From NCBI GenBank assembly GCA_036172665.1, contig CM069869.1:620001-684000 (forward strand): DNA of 64,000 bases, written 5' to 3'. Positions 47,120-58,873 of the stretch are shown one piece after another. The translations under genes were made by a program, and so were the position numbers. Position 1 is the stretch's first letter, and each line of letters starts with the position of its first letter. Source of the stretch: Prosopocoilus inquinatus. Lineage: Eukaryota; Arthropoda; Insecta; Coleoptera; Lucanidae. The notes beneath the pieces were generated by a model. It was given only the letters and a program-made list of their open reading frames with translations, was not told the DNA's origin and made no database searches.

Positions 47120-47882
47120 TGTGCTGCAAGTTTTTTCCTCGGCACAAAACTTGTTTCTACTCAGGCAAATAGGCAGTTTGTTTCAGCAGCAACTTCTGAA
47201 ACTGTGAGAATTAGTTGCCCATCGAAATACTGATCAGTTTTTAACAGCGTTATCAAGTTTAAAACATTGAAGAATGCACGCCTTTGACATTTGGAAACTG
47301 TTGCTGGAATAAGTCTACTGAAGCTTTTACTTATGTTTGCTGCACCACTCTTACATTTTTATAAAAAACAAAATGTTACCAAAGGTATTTTGTTCATCAC
47401 ACTGTACACAATGTTTATAACAAAAATGTGTTGGAATGTTCTAGCCTCTTCCGTTGAACAGAATGAAATTATCTGAAATATGGTTTTCTCTTCCTGTTAA
47501 ACGTCGAGGTGTCCTTATTTCTGTTTCTTCTTTGTCTCAAATGTTTTCAGTGTTAAGTTGAATTCGAATTAATGTTTTAGAATGCTTAAAAATTGTTGTT
47601 GAATAAAAATCGAAAGGAGAAGTGAAATATTTAATTTAAAGCCATCAGAGATAAATTATAATTGATAATTAGAAAAAAAATTATAATTTTCTTTCAATTT
47701 AATAATGAGAAAAAGAAGCAAGACATTCCATCACTTGGGAAAGCAAGGTTGACATACATATTTGTTTGACTTAAACACATGAACTATTTCAAACATTTAC
47801 GGCATAATAATCGTGGGCGTTGATTAATTAGGCTTGTGCTTTTCAGTAACAGCTTTAAATATTTTTGGTCTCGTTTGTGTGT

Positions 47883-48668
47883 TTATATGCATGTTTCGTT
47901 TGAGTTCAAACCGAATTCCTTCGCGTTTTTACAGTCAATTTGGTAAACCAACGTGCTCTTCATGGGTTTGGCGATCTCCTGCGTCACCAGGCGACACTTC
48001 TCGTCGTTCTCGATTAAGCTTCTGCTGGTGTTGTTGCTGCGTTGAGACGGCATCCTGCAAAGGTATTGTTCGTCGACCTTCATGGTTTCGGAGTGGGAAA
48101 CTTTGGTGTCTCGCAGAGTCGATCTCCTCCCCAGATTTCCGCGTCCCGTTCCGACCCCGCAGAGGATCTCTTTGAAAGCCGTCCTGTACCGGTTGGACAT
48201 GACGTTGTACAGGATGGGATTCAGCGTCGAAGAGAAATAGTACAGGATGCCGGTTATGTAGAACATCCAGGCGTTGATTTCGTTGTAGTAAGTCCAGTCT
48301 TTTCCGTAGATATACAGCAGTCTCTGGGCGTGGAACGGGGCCCAACAAATAAAAAATCCTACTACAACGGCGGCTGTAAAGAAAAATAAGTACTTTACTT
48401 CACCGCGCAAACTAGCATTGCGTGAATAAGCGATCTCACCTAACATTCTTATGATGATTCTGTGGGAATGTGATTTTCGACTGTCTCGATGCACCGAACC
48501 CCTGATTGATTTGCCTAGCGTTTGTTGAGTTCTCTTCGAGATCTTTAGGCCCATCTTCGTGTACTGGATGGCTATTACTATCATGGGGAGTATGAAAAAG
48601 ATTAGAGTGCTTAATTCAGCTAATGGAACGGATTTTGGCTGTGACAGCATTGCGCAGAATGCAGATTC
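47883..48668 (-). CDS. Neuromedin-U/CAPA/pyrokinin-type neuropeptide GPCR, 3' two exons
   Basis: Minus-strand exons 48668-48440 and 48373-47883 (TAA at 47885-47883), 239 residues. Exon A starts after a TTTTTTCAG acceptor, phase 0, and encodes the end of ECL2, TM5 (LSTLIFFILPMIVIAIQYTK) and ICL3. Exon B encodes TM6 (VVGFFICWAPFHAQRLLYI), TM7 (ILYYFSSTLNPILYNVMS) and a Ser/Lys-rich tail of about 120 aa. WAPFHAQR and NPILYN..S.RYR.AF are typical of the insect CAPA and pyrokinin receptor group; detail around TM7 leans to CAPA-R. These Gq-coupled receptors act in diuresis or pheromone/muscle control. TM1-TM4 exons are not in recognisable sequence up to 64000 and likely lie beyond it or across a large intron. 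Confidence 0.9.
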   Translation of the reverse strand, partial: ESAFCAMLSQPKSVPLAELSTLIFFILPMIVIAIQYTKMGLKISKRTQQTLGKSIRGSVHRDSRKSHSHRIIIRMLGEIAYSRNASLRGEVKYLFFFTAAVVVGFFICWAPFHAQRLLYIYGKDWTYYNEINAWMFYITGILYYFSSTLNPILYNVMSNRYRTAFKEILCGVGTGRGNLGRRSTLRDTKVSHSETMKVDEQYLCRMPSQRSNNTSRSLIENDEKCRLVTQEIAKPMKSTLVYQIDCKNAKEFGLNSNETCI

Positions 48669-48749
48669 CTGAAAAAACAATGAAGATGATAAAATTGTCA
48701 TTTTACAGCAAACTGGAAAAAGTGGTTTATCTAAAAATTATCGAAACAT

Positions 48750-49152
48750 TAGCCCGCCACACACGCACATACCTTCCGACACTCCTTGCACGTGGTATAC
48801 CTGTCGCGCAGACTTGGTGCGTACATTTAGGGCGAAAAACCTTCGCTCCAGGTACGCGGGCCAAAACGTACATCCGAGCTAGCGAGTCTAAATTATTGTT
48901 TTAAAACTAGGTGTACGCGCAAATCAGGTTTTAATAAATTAAATAATACGGTCGATACAAGCTATTGGGCCATTTATCGGCCAGAATACACTTTCTTGAA
49001 ATTTTTGTTCAAATCCGAAGTCTAAGTATTTCAATTTGGCTTGTTATTAATCTGTAAGCAATAGCGTAGCCGGCTCGGGAAGGAGTTGATCCGCGGACCA
49101 AATCCGTCACGAGCCGGGAGCGTCGGAAAGTATCTGCGTGTGTGGCGGGCTA
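48750..49152. mobile_element. MITE with 36-bp terminal inverted repeats in the GPCR intron
   Basis: Left 48750-48785 (TAGCCCGCCACACACGCA...ACTCC) and right 49117-49152 are inverted with about three mismatches. ATT precedes the left AGCCCG and follows the right CGGGCT, a possible 3-bp target duplication as in PIF/Harbinger. 403 bp, no ORF, GC-richer than flanks. Confidence 0.85.
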
Positions 49153-50051
49153 TTTAATACGTTCAGGATTGCAATAACCTAAATAAAATTTAAGATTAAT
49201 TTCCGATAACGTTTAAATTAAATTCACAAAAAATTTTGGCAATTTGATGTTCCTAGCAGAACTTGAAGTATTTGCTTCCAGTTAAAAAATATTCGTTTTT
49301 AAAACAGTGGCTTTACCGAATTATATAAAACTGAAAAAGTGAGTTTCATGCGTAATTGAGAATGATCCGTCTTCTTCAAGTTAAAATTAATTTCGCCATT
49401 TTGAATGCCATGCCAGTAGGTATGTACACGTATTTTTAAAGTATAATGTGAAAAACATTAAGCGACACGGAACAACTTCAAAGAAATAAAAATAATTAGA
49501 GGGGGCGTAAAATCTATTCATCACAACCGGAGGAGCAGGGGATATTATAATTTTCATTACGAATTAGCAAGTCACTCAGAAAGGAACAAAAATAAAATGA
49601 GATGCACGCAAATACTCGTATTTTGAAGTAGAAATGGCAGCTTGCGATTGAATAAAATAAAGAACGGAACTACTTAGAAGAAAGATATAGATAACAACCT
49701 GAAAGAAAACGTAGAAACTGCGAAAAATGTTGTTGATTGTCCGTAAAAGAAAATCGAAACGTTCGAAAACAAAACAGAACTAAAAAATGCACCCAACTTT
49801 GAAAGAACGAATGTAGCCGATGTGGGTCTATCAGGTAAAAGTAAGAAAAGTTTAAAAATAGAAGATGAAAAGCCAAAACACGAAGATTATATATTGCAGT
49901 GAACATGGTTTCAAGAAAAATAATTTTCAAAAAATAAAAGAACGCAAAGGGCAAATAACTTATTAAGCATCCAAAATGGCTTATACAGAAGACAGAAGAA
50001 AAGAAAGAAAATCTAGAGTAAAATAAACAAAACTTATCAAAATGTTAAATT

Positions 50052-50505
50052 GTGTTTTCGTTTATATTTAGGCGGAAACAGGAAACAAATGATGGACATC
50101 TGGTAAAACCAGAGGAGATGAAGAAGAATTTGTGGAAAAATTACTTAAGTGTTACGTCAGGAAAGAGACGAGAGCATAAAGAACAGACTGATAAAGATAA
50201 AAAAGACGTGATAAGGCGAGCCAAAACACTATCCTGGGAGGAATTCGGAAGAAAAATCGAAGAAGACACCAGAGATAACAGAAATTATTTTGTTGGATGC
50301 TTAAGAACTCGAAAAAAGGTAACACGTACGACCTAAAACCTAAAACACATTAATTATTTTAGGGAAAATAATTAAATATTAACAAACAACGATGATGTAA
50401 TGGAAGGTGGAAAGAATACTTTCAAGAACTACTAGACCCCAAAACAGAAAGAAAATGCAGTGAATACGGAAACGGTGAAACATTCTACGATGTTACGGGT
50501 TAATC
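50052..50505 (+). pseudogene. LINE fragment, endonuclease-RT linker region
   Basis: Frame 50052-50336 includes VIRRAKTLSWEEFGRKIEED then NRNYF..CLRTRKK; after a frame change, RWKEYFQELLDP follows at about 50405-50440. This SWEEFG..LEED...N...F and W.EYF..LL order is typical of the stretch before the reverse transcriptase of RTE-like non-LTR retrotransposons. It continues at 52891 after a 2.4-kb interruption. Multiple frame breaks; dead copy. Confidence 0.7.
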
Positions 50506-50538
50506 CCTAGTTACGTTTCGGCAGCCGCGTGTTGTATA

Positions 50539-50567
50539 GAAATAGAAATAGAAATAGAAATATTTAT
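50539..50567. repeat. (GAAATA)n microsatellite
   Basis: Four tandem AGAAAT units; on the minus strand this is the 3' tail of the LINE at 50539-51770. Confidence 0.85.
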
Positions 50568-51770
50568 TATCCATAGACTCGTACAAGTATCGGATGTGTC
50601 AATTATAAATACGTATAATACATACATTAAAATGTAAAGTAGTACAACTGAGGTTCGTTTAATTAACCTAATCTAGATATTCTTTTAACGAGTAGAAAAC
50701 ATTCTCTGTAAAAAAGACTTTGAGCTTTTTTTAAATGTTTTTGAATCTGTTATATTTCTCAGTGAAGGATGTAATCTGTTAAATAATTTAACACTCATAT
50801 GAGATGGTGATTTTTGAAAGCGAGCAGTTCTGTGGGCGATTGCGCGTAATTCATCGTTTTGACGTGTTGGATAATCATGAAAGGTAGAGTTACAAACTTT
50901 TCAGTGTTTAATTTGACGTAACAACAACATTTGTAAATATAGATTCCCACGACGGTCATGACGCCGTGCAGCCGTAGTATAGGACGACAAGATTCGCGAT
51001 GATTTAATGAATATATCGCTCTTAAAACTCTCCATTGAGCCAGCAAAACTCGCTGAAAATCCGGCGCCCTACCCCAAAGCACGACGCCGTATGAAAGGTG
51101 GGAGTGTGCAAGGGCATAGTATGCTTGTTTCAAAACTTCTAAAGTTACTTCGTCTTTCAATTGTCTTATTGCATAATATGCACGTGATAAATGGTTACAT
51201 ACTTGATCAATGTGATCAATTCAGGATAAATCATCATCCATTTTCAATTCTAAGAAGTTCACGCTGTGGGTAATTTTTATGTCTTGTATGTGTAGAGCAT
51301 CGCTCACATTGAATAACAAACATTGAGTTTTTTGACAATTTAAGATCAGTTTGTTCTTATGGCACCATTGTTTTAATTCACTGTAAACTGTAGATATAGA
51401 TTCTCTAAGTTTATTAAGAGTTTTTCTGATACAGCTACTGATGTATCGTCCGCAAAGTTTATTACTAGTCCTTTGCTTATGTGCCTCGGAAGATCATTCA
51501 CAAACGTAATAAAGATGAGTGGTCCTAACACTGATCCTTGTCCAACTCCAGAATCCACTGAGAAAATTGAGCTCGTGCATGTGCTTGGTTTAGTAAGTTG
51601 GCAAAATTGCGCCCCGAACCTGACATTCTCGTGCCGTTTGAAATCAAGGCTTTTCATTGGTCTTGGGCAACTACGTTTATCGCGTCCTGGATGGGGTTGG
51701 CTCGTCAGTTTGATTGGTAGAAGGCCGATTCCAGTATCGTCCTAGAAATCGACGATGCTAGAAATTCGGC
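50539..51770 (-). pseudogene. 5'-truncated non-LTR retrotransposon (CR1/Jockey/I-like reverse transcriptase)
   Basis: Reading leftwards: RT palm pieces GVGQGSVLGPLIF..VNDLP and FADDTS (51657-51373), a bridge KLILNCQKTQCLLFNV, then KDEVTLEVLKQAYYALAHSHLSYGVV with LWG and later C-terminal residues (51160-50795). The catalytic FADD is intact, but at least two frame breaks separate the pieces. The 3' end at about 50567-50539 is a (ATTTCT)4-like microsatellite tail. The 5' end is near 51770; no ORF1 or endonuclease. It lies inside the interval that splits the plus-strand LINE. Confidence 0.85.
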
Positions 51771-52364
51771 GGACATTACCGTTTGGCACGTTAATGAATT
51801 TGCAAAAAATTGAGCTGCAAAATTCTATAGAACAGTGTACCTGAAATTATATAAGCCCTACGTGTTGTTTGAGTTGCTTCTGAGCAAAGATTTCGAAGGG
51901 ATTAACCAGATCTGCGATAAATTCTGAGGCAGGTTACGATGTTTAAGTGTGGGTCACATTTGTAAATGATTTCTTCCTTTTGACATAGGAATCCGCTTCT
52001 ATTTTTGCTTTTACATTTTCTTTTGTTCTTTTCTATATCGGGAGCTGGACGACTGTATATGCTGCGAAAGTTTCATTTCCTCGAGGTCGCCACTACGACG
52101 CACCTGATTGAAAGTCGTTGATGTACGATAGCCTTGAGCGAAGTTTGACGCGTTTACAAGAGAGGGCGCCTCACCGTTGACATTTGACTGCAATCGTCAC
52201 GCTGCAACATCGATCAGCTAGCACTTCAAGATAGTAACGTACACATCTGTTTTATAATTGACATAATTTAAGTGTTTCACGTAAATATTTTCGGCACTTG
52301 TGTACCAGTTTAATGTTTCGTCGTAGATAGTCAGTACTGTACCTATTTGAATTTGTTCATTGTT

Positions 52365-52498
52365 TAAGGCCCGGTTTTTCCAATGCAGATTAACTTTAAG
52401 CTTCGTTTTATTCCCATGGTAACGATTGTAAGAACAATTGCTTCCACAGGAATAAAACGGAGCTTAAAGTTAAACCCCAATTGAAAAACTGGCCCTTA
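52365..52498. mobile_element. 134-bp palindromic MITE
   Basis: TAAGGCCCGGTTTTTCCAAT...TTAACTTTAAGCTTCGTTTTATTCC is mirrored at the right as GGAATAAAACGGAGCTTAAAGTTAA...ATTGAAAAACTGGCCCTTA. Arms about 50 bp with a few mismatches, loop about 30 bp. Confidence 0.85.
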
Positions 52499-52890
52499 GT
52501 TGATTATCGTATCGAATCATTGAACCGTTATTTAGGTCTTGAAGTACTTCGGTTATTCTAAGCCCTCAAGGCTAGTCTACTTATTGTTCTAAGTCAGCGT
52601 GTGCCTAAATACATTTATTATTAAGTACGTTTTGATTTTTTGCTGCATTTGAAACAGTAATTTGGACAAGTGAGTGACAGAAGTTCTCCTGGAAGTTTTC
52701 GGTTGTCAGCGCACGTTCTCAGTCCTTGGGAGTCGGTTCCATTGTGCGCACATCAGCTGGCGTTACTCCCTGGCGTCCTCAATGTTTTACTCACAGCCAT
52801 CTCCTTTCAGGACAACTGATTGATTTTTCAGCGCGACTTGTCACTTGGTGACAAGGAGTTAACGCATTTGCATTAAAGTGGTAACAAGGA

Positions 52891-53030
52891 GAAGAGGAAA
52901 ACGCAGAAATAACGGTAAAAGAGGCACTGAAAGTTATTGAAAAGGCTAAAAGAGGAAAGTCGGAATGGCGTCACAGAATAACACCAGAAAAAATGAACTT
53001 CGGAATTCGGAAGTCGGAATTAAATACACA
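52891..53030 (+). pseudogene. Continuation of the split LINE, start of RT domain
   Basis: Frame EENAEITVKEALKVIEKAKR then GKSEW and ITPEKMNFG matches the conserved opening of RTE-type reverse transcriptases (E.I...E...AI.K.K.GK..G.D.I..E). Same strand as 50052-50505 and the next part of the same protein in order. Confidence 0.65.
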
Positions 53031-55245
53031 CATGCCTTTGATATTTTCTTGCATTAAAGACAATTTCCATAAGAGCTCGGAAAACGTGCTCCAATTAAAC
53101 AAGATGAGAAATAAAGCGAACTTAAAAATAAATAAGGCAGGTTATTTAAAATGAAGTAAAGGCGAATCGAATACGGTAAAATAAGAAACTTATTTTAAAC
53201 ACTTTTATCGCCGAGCTTCCAGCTTCTGCAAACGCTTTCTAGTGTACATATAAAACTGAATAAACTCCGGAGCTTCCTTAGATATGCGAGCAAAGTAATT
53301 TATGCTTCCGCAAAGCTCAAAGTCATGCTCCATTTCCGCACTTCGAAAGTAGATTAATAATCATCTCTCGCTGACAGCCGAGGCGCGTCCCATTTTTATT
53401 TCCATACTGCCTGCACATATTAATAACCAACATGAAACTGTTACACATATTCGGCAGTTGGTAATTTGCTCTATTTGTCCTTGCCGCAAATAATCCGTTA
53501 TTAACACGTTCGCCTATTCCGGATGATATCGACTGTAATATGTCGCTGTGTTTGCAGCGCGTAAATATTAATAAGCCCTCCCCCCATCCAAAACTTTGGA
53601 AGCTAGAACGCGGTTCGAATGTAGATATCCCCATATCCATCCCTTAACTTAACAGTGGGCGTATATCCGAACGTATGTGACGCAGGGGGAAAGAAATGCG
53701 ATAAGCGAGGACTCGCCGGCTATGTAAAGTTGCTACGGCGTGAAAAACGAGAAAAATCAATTGCACTTGCTGAAATATTAAGCGTCAATTTGTTTTTATG
53801 TTCTGAGCTCGAAAGCTTCACTCACTATTGTTTATTTATTGGATAATTTTAGATATTGTTATTGTTATTATTGTATTCGTTCCAAATAAAAAATAAATAC
53901 TGAGATTTATTTCGGAAATGATTTTGTCTGTATTCTTTTGACACATACTTGATTAATTTGGGATCTGGTCGGTTGAATTGAGGTCTATTCTTTAGACCAC
54001 TTTCCACCTCGCTCTTATAATTAATTAATACTTTTTCACTTTGCTATTGCTCTTTACCCTTGACCTTTCCTTGTTTCTTCACATTATTTTGGTTTCATAC
54101 ACTTTGTTACAGGCTCGTTTCATTTAGATGCGTGCATTTCCCATTCCGCTGTGAATTTCATTGCCGAGGCGTCTGAATCCGGCCATACCCATTGGTTTTT
54201 ACAGCTGTCTGTCATCTCTCTCTTTCGTTCGGCAACTCGAAACGAGAGTTCAGCGCATTTGGCCCGTTCAGGGGAAGTGAGAGGGCCTGTGCCAATTCCG
54301 CAACTTACTTCGACCCAGAAGTCAGGTCAGTCGTCCTGTCGAAAACAAGATGGAAATTGGGAATTGCGTAACGGTGCCCACTCAGTGAAGACGGCGTGGG
54401 ATATCTCTAAAGATGTTATGGAAAAGGGCGCCACTCAGTGGTGGTTAAGCGTCCCAAAGATGTCAAAAACACACGTCCGCGAAGGTGTGTTCTTAGTCGT
54501 TCTCGTCAGGGGCAACCCCCTTGGACCCGCTTCCTCGACGGCGTATCCCAAAAGGTGATGAAGGAAGCTCCCTCCCCAAAGGTAGACCAACCCAAGGTTA
54601 TTGAATAGAAACCCAATAAATGAATGAAGTTCGCAACGGCCAAAAAGCAATTTATTCGAACAAACAAAATTCATACGCGGTTCACAAAACCACACAGACA
54701 TCCTGACGGGGTGCTTGACCGAAAACCTTTACTTCTGCAAGAGTACTCTGTCGTCTGCGCACAACAGCGTAACATAAAACAAATGATAACGTAAATTTTT
54801 TTTGTAACGTCCACAAAAGTGTATGTAAACAAGACAAAATAAAATGCAACACGTGCCGCGTGAAGCGCAACGACGCGAGAAACGTTAAAAAAATAAAAGT
54901 GAAGCTTACTACACTTCTGCTCTGAAGGAGCCTTAATCTAAGAAGTAAAAAAAAACGATACAAAATAAATAACAAAGTGTAAACGGTACTTCTACAACGG
55001 TACAATTACTGGGAAATCTACAAAAGAAATTATGTAACCAGGCAAACGGTAGAGGCCCAACACAGTGAGGTTGCCGCCGCAAAAGTAAATAAAACCGTAG
55101 GATCACAAGTCGTGTTTTTCTTTTTTTTCCTCTCTAGAGTGTTGGCTACGTCGACGTCACAAGGGCAAGAAAGGAGAAATGAACCAAAAAGGTTGAGCTA
55201 CGGCGTCGGATTCACCAACATGAATCGACAGGCGTCTTCACGAAC

Positions 55246-55271
55246 GGGGAGAGGGGGGAGGGGGGAGGGGG
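55246..55271 (+). other. G-quadruplex-capable G-run tract
   Basis: Successive runs of 4, 6, 6 and 5 G with one- to three-base spacers in AT-rich surroundings meet the usual G4 pattern on the plus strand. Confidence 0.7.
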
Positions 55272-56479
55272 TAGTTGATAAGCCCCATGAAAGTTGCTTA
55301 AAGAAGGGGAAAACAATAAAAAAATAATAAAACAACAAAATAAACGAAAGCGTGGTCAGCAAGTGGCGTTCGTAAAAGAGACGAAGAATGGAAAAAGAAC
55401 TCACCTCACGAAAACGACATTTGTGGGTTATCATAACTTTTTTCTAATGACGCAAGCCTGAGTAGAAGCGAATTTTCTTTTCCCTTCGGAAGCTGTTATT
55501 TAAATATTGTCAAGGCCATTCGATCCGACTGTCGCTTGTAAATAATTTTTGGCTCATTTTTCGGATTGACTTGGTAAGTTATTTTGTCTATTTTTCGGAA
55601 TTATACGGAACTACGACGCAGATGGAGAATAGCAAGAAAAGTGCGTAGTTATACGCGGAATTCCTTAGTTCGAGTGGAAATATGAATCGTGGGTGGAACG
55701 TCGACGCTAATAGGTTTAAGGGCGTCAGATGGGATTCCTTGTCAATTCAAAACGCTTAAATATACGAACGAATCGTCTCGCTAACCTGTCGGAGCTACTA
55801 TTACGCAAAATAGTGGTGGGCTGCATAAATTCAACAATGACACTAAAATACTGGCAATTTATTGCTCTCAAAACCAAGTAAAATGTGGTTGAAATTTTAG
55901 TTATTTACTTTTTAACAGGAAATCAAACAAACAAAATTCTTAGTAAGCTATTCGAAGATTTCGATTAACCTAACAATCACTTAAATTATAGCAAATGCAC
56001 TTAAAATTAAATTCACGAACTTTGGTTAGCAAGTAAATAGGTTTCTGGGACACGCTGCATGTCGTCAATTGTAACATCACTCCAAAAAAAAAAAAAAAAA
56101 TTGGAAAGCACTTAAGGTGATACATGCTCGTTGTCCGGTGATGAGACGGTTGACACTCTGTCATTATTTCGTTGCCCAAAACATGCTCGTCTACGACGAA
56201 AGAGATCGGCAATAAACGTATTTAATCGTGACCATAGAATAGTTGCGATGATTACTTTTGAGGACGTTAAAAAGGTGAGGGTCGATAAGACGGTGAGGGT
56301 TAAAAAGCCGAGCCAACAAAAGTCGAGAAGCGCTAAAAGATAAGGGAGGGGCGGAAAAAAGTGTGCGTATAAATTTCACACCCTCCTTAAGAATGCACAA
56401 AAGCGTACTGACCGTCAAAAGAGTGATCTGCAAAGCTGGCAAAGCCGTGTCCACACGGAAAGATAAACTCTTCAAACGA

Positions 56480-56690
56480 ACTAAAATTGCACTCTTTAAC
56501 TGTTTGCATAAGTACTGGACAATTTGGGCACGCAAACGAAAGTACCACGTGCGAAAATTAGCCAATAACAGATTTATCAAGATAAAAGAAAGCACAACCG
56601 CACTCTTTGACTGTTTGTCCAAACAATCGGGACTCTGAAATGGCCGACTCTAGCGCGAAAACCTTTGTGCCACGTGCGAAATCAGACAAT
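56480..56690 (+). repeat. Diverged tandem repeat, about 108-bp unit
   Basis: GCACTCTTT.ACTGTTTG followed by GG.C..T..G.. and CCACGTGCGAAA occurs twice, at about 56489 and 56600. E-box CACGTG in each copy. No coding evidence. Confidence 0.5.
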
Positions 56691-57908
56691 CGTAAATTAG
56701 GAAAATATTCTCGGAATGACCACGCATGCCTGCGACTTAGTAACGTGCAATCCCTAGAGTAAAGAAGTAATAGATATTGTCGGCTTCATAGAATAAAGGA
56801 TGTGAACTATTATGGGTGAAATCAACGATGTTACAAAAATAATTTTAACGGAAGACCTGGTTTATTTAGTCACAACTTCTTATTTTTGTTTGTTATTCAA
56901 TTTTTAATCGCGTTATTTGTCTTAATTCTATCATTATTTCTCTCATCATTCCTTACGTTTTATCTCTTCGTGCGTTGCTTTCAGTCATGTTTTAAGTTAT
57001 TTCACCTCTTATCGAATAATACTACTTGCGAGTTCGAATTATAGAAAGAAAATGCTCGGAAATAAGCAAAAAAAAAACATCCGAAAACTTCCCCGTATAA
57101 AATATTTATTTGAAAGATTCCGCTTTGCGAAATTTCTCTAAACGAAAATTCATCGCCTCCTGGCCCTAATACATTTTCAGAGATCGTAAAACATAACCCA
57201 TTTATCGGACGATGCCGCGGGGAATTGAAAGATGAATCAATAAATTGCGGACGCGAATTTAGGCAGGTATAAAAAAATAAAAAAAAAAAAACACGGCAAG
57301 CGGAAGGAACAAGTTTGACGAATTTATTATTCGGAAAAGCCATTTTTTATATTTGCGTCAGAAGCGTCGGAAAGATACATCTCGAATTTTCAACACCTCG
57401 AAGGGGTATCTGTTTCGGTTTCGAATGTGACATATTAAGAAGTTTGCCATAAATAAGTAAGTAAGAAGTTGGGAGACGGAGGAAAAGTTCGCAGCGAGTT
57501 AAAGAATGCGGACGAGTCCTGAATATTATTATTATTTCACGATCTCTCCTGCGCGAGGAATTTTAAATCTAAAGTGAATTTATTTTTTTTCCTCTTTTGT
57601 TGACTAACACTTCTTTATTGAAAATTAAGCGAAAATTTATGCATAGCATTGCATAACATCCCAAATAACACATATATGTTGCTTTTTACAGCTAAGATTC
57701 TACACACTGAGAATCATATAAGACTGCACATAGTACGTGGGCTGCTGGAAAATTTTCTGGAATCTAGTAGGTCTAGAATTGTTAGCGTTTATCATCTGTC
57801 ATATTTGAAAAATTTGACGTTTTTCGCCTATAATTCTATTGACAGTTCCTATCCAAGTGAACTAGTTTTCTTTGTACAGCATTTGAGAAAAAGTAATTTT
57901 GTGTAAAC

Positions 57909-58271
57909 ATGGAAATCTCGCGTGAAAATTTTCGTTCCATGATTTTTTACGATTTCAAATGCGGTCTAACGCCGAAACAATGCCTCGATCGGCTTCATTT
58001 GGCTTTTGGAGATGAAGCACCATCAAAGAGCAGTGTTTATAATTGGTTTGTCGAATTCCAGGGTGGACGAACCTCTCGCAGTGACGAATTTCGTGAAGGT
58101 CGTCCATCAACATCTGTTGTTGCCACTAATGTAGATGCTGTGCGTGAAATGCTTGAGCCAGATCGACATGTGACATACCGTGAGATTCAAGCATCCTTAC
58201 GCATTGACATGAAAGCAATACACCAGATTTTGCATGATCATTTGAACGTACGAAAGCTTTGCAGTCGTTGA
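57909..58271 (+). pseudogene. Truncated mariner transposase (copy 1)
   Basis: N-terminal 120 residues (MEISRENFRSMIFYDF..., HTH with LTPKQC and SSVYNWF, GRTS, GRPSTS). The Trp codon conserved in copy 2 (CSRW) is TGA here; the sequence then loses colinearity after about 58295 and no catalytic domain follows. Confidence 0.9.
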
Positions 58272-58299
58272 ATCCCACACAATATTTAACAGAAGAAGA

Positions 58300-58490
58300 A
58301 TTTAACAAATTACATTTTGAAGTTTTTAGAATGAACTTTAGCTTAAAATGTGCAATAAAAGCGCTCCTGTTACAAAAAAAAAAAATACGAATTGAATAAT
58401 AAGCTTAAGATGTCCAATAGAATCGCTCATCTTACAAAAATAAATAAAAATTACATTTTGAAGTTTTCTGAATAAGCTTTATCAATTCGT
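58300..58490 (+). repeat. Internal duplication between the mariner copies
   Basis: ATTACATTTTGAAGTTTT.GAAT....CTT and ...TAAGATGT(G/C)CAATA(A/G)AA.CGCTC.T.TTACAAAAA occur twice (about 58310-58385 and 58403-58475). Unique filler between copy 1 and copy 2. Confidence 0.6.
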
Positions 58491-58873
58491 TAATTTCAGC
58501 TGTAAGCTATTCTTGTAGTGAACTTATGTTCTCTGATTACTTATAAATGTTAATAACTTCTTTGAGATTTAAAAATAGTTAAAGGTAAGTGTAACCTTTC
58601 CTTTTACATTACTTTGTTGAAATGCGTTTTTTAACAAAAGTTTTAAGTGTTAGTGCAGATATCTCAAAAATCATTAGAACAGATTTTACATTTGTTTTCT
58701 GTAAGTTTCAGTTTCAATTTATTGTTCAATGTGGCAGGTCATCCCTGAACTTAATTGAGACTGTCATATTTAAAAAATTTTAAGTTTCTCGCCTATAATT
58801 CTATTGACAGTTCCTATTCAATTGAACTAGTTTTGTTTGTACAGCATTTGAGAAAAAGTAATTTTGTGTAAAC

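Larger units (their letters stand above)
53031..57735. other. No gene recognised
   Basis: No exon with family resemblance. Contains a G-run tract (55246-55271), a poly-A run (about 56082-56100) and a diverged tandem pair (about 56480-56690). The open frame 54151-54558 has no recognisable homology. Confidence 0.4.

Noticed and set aside
54151..54558. 135-codon open frame
   Set aside because: No recognised motif, no splice context and no related neighbour; its minus strand is also partly open. Could be chance or a repeat relic.
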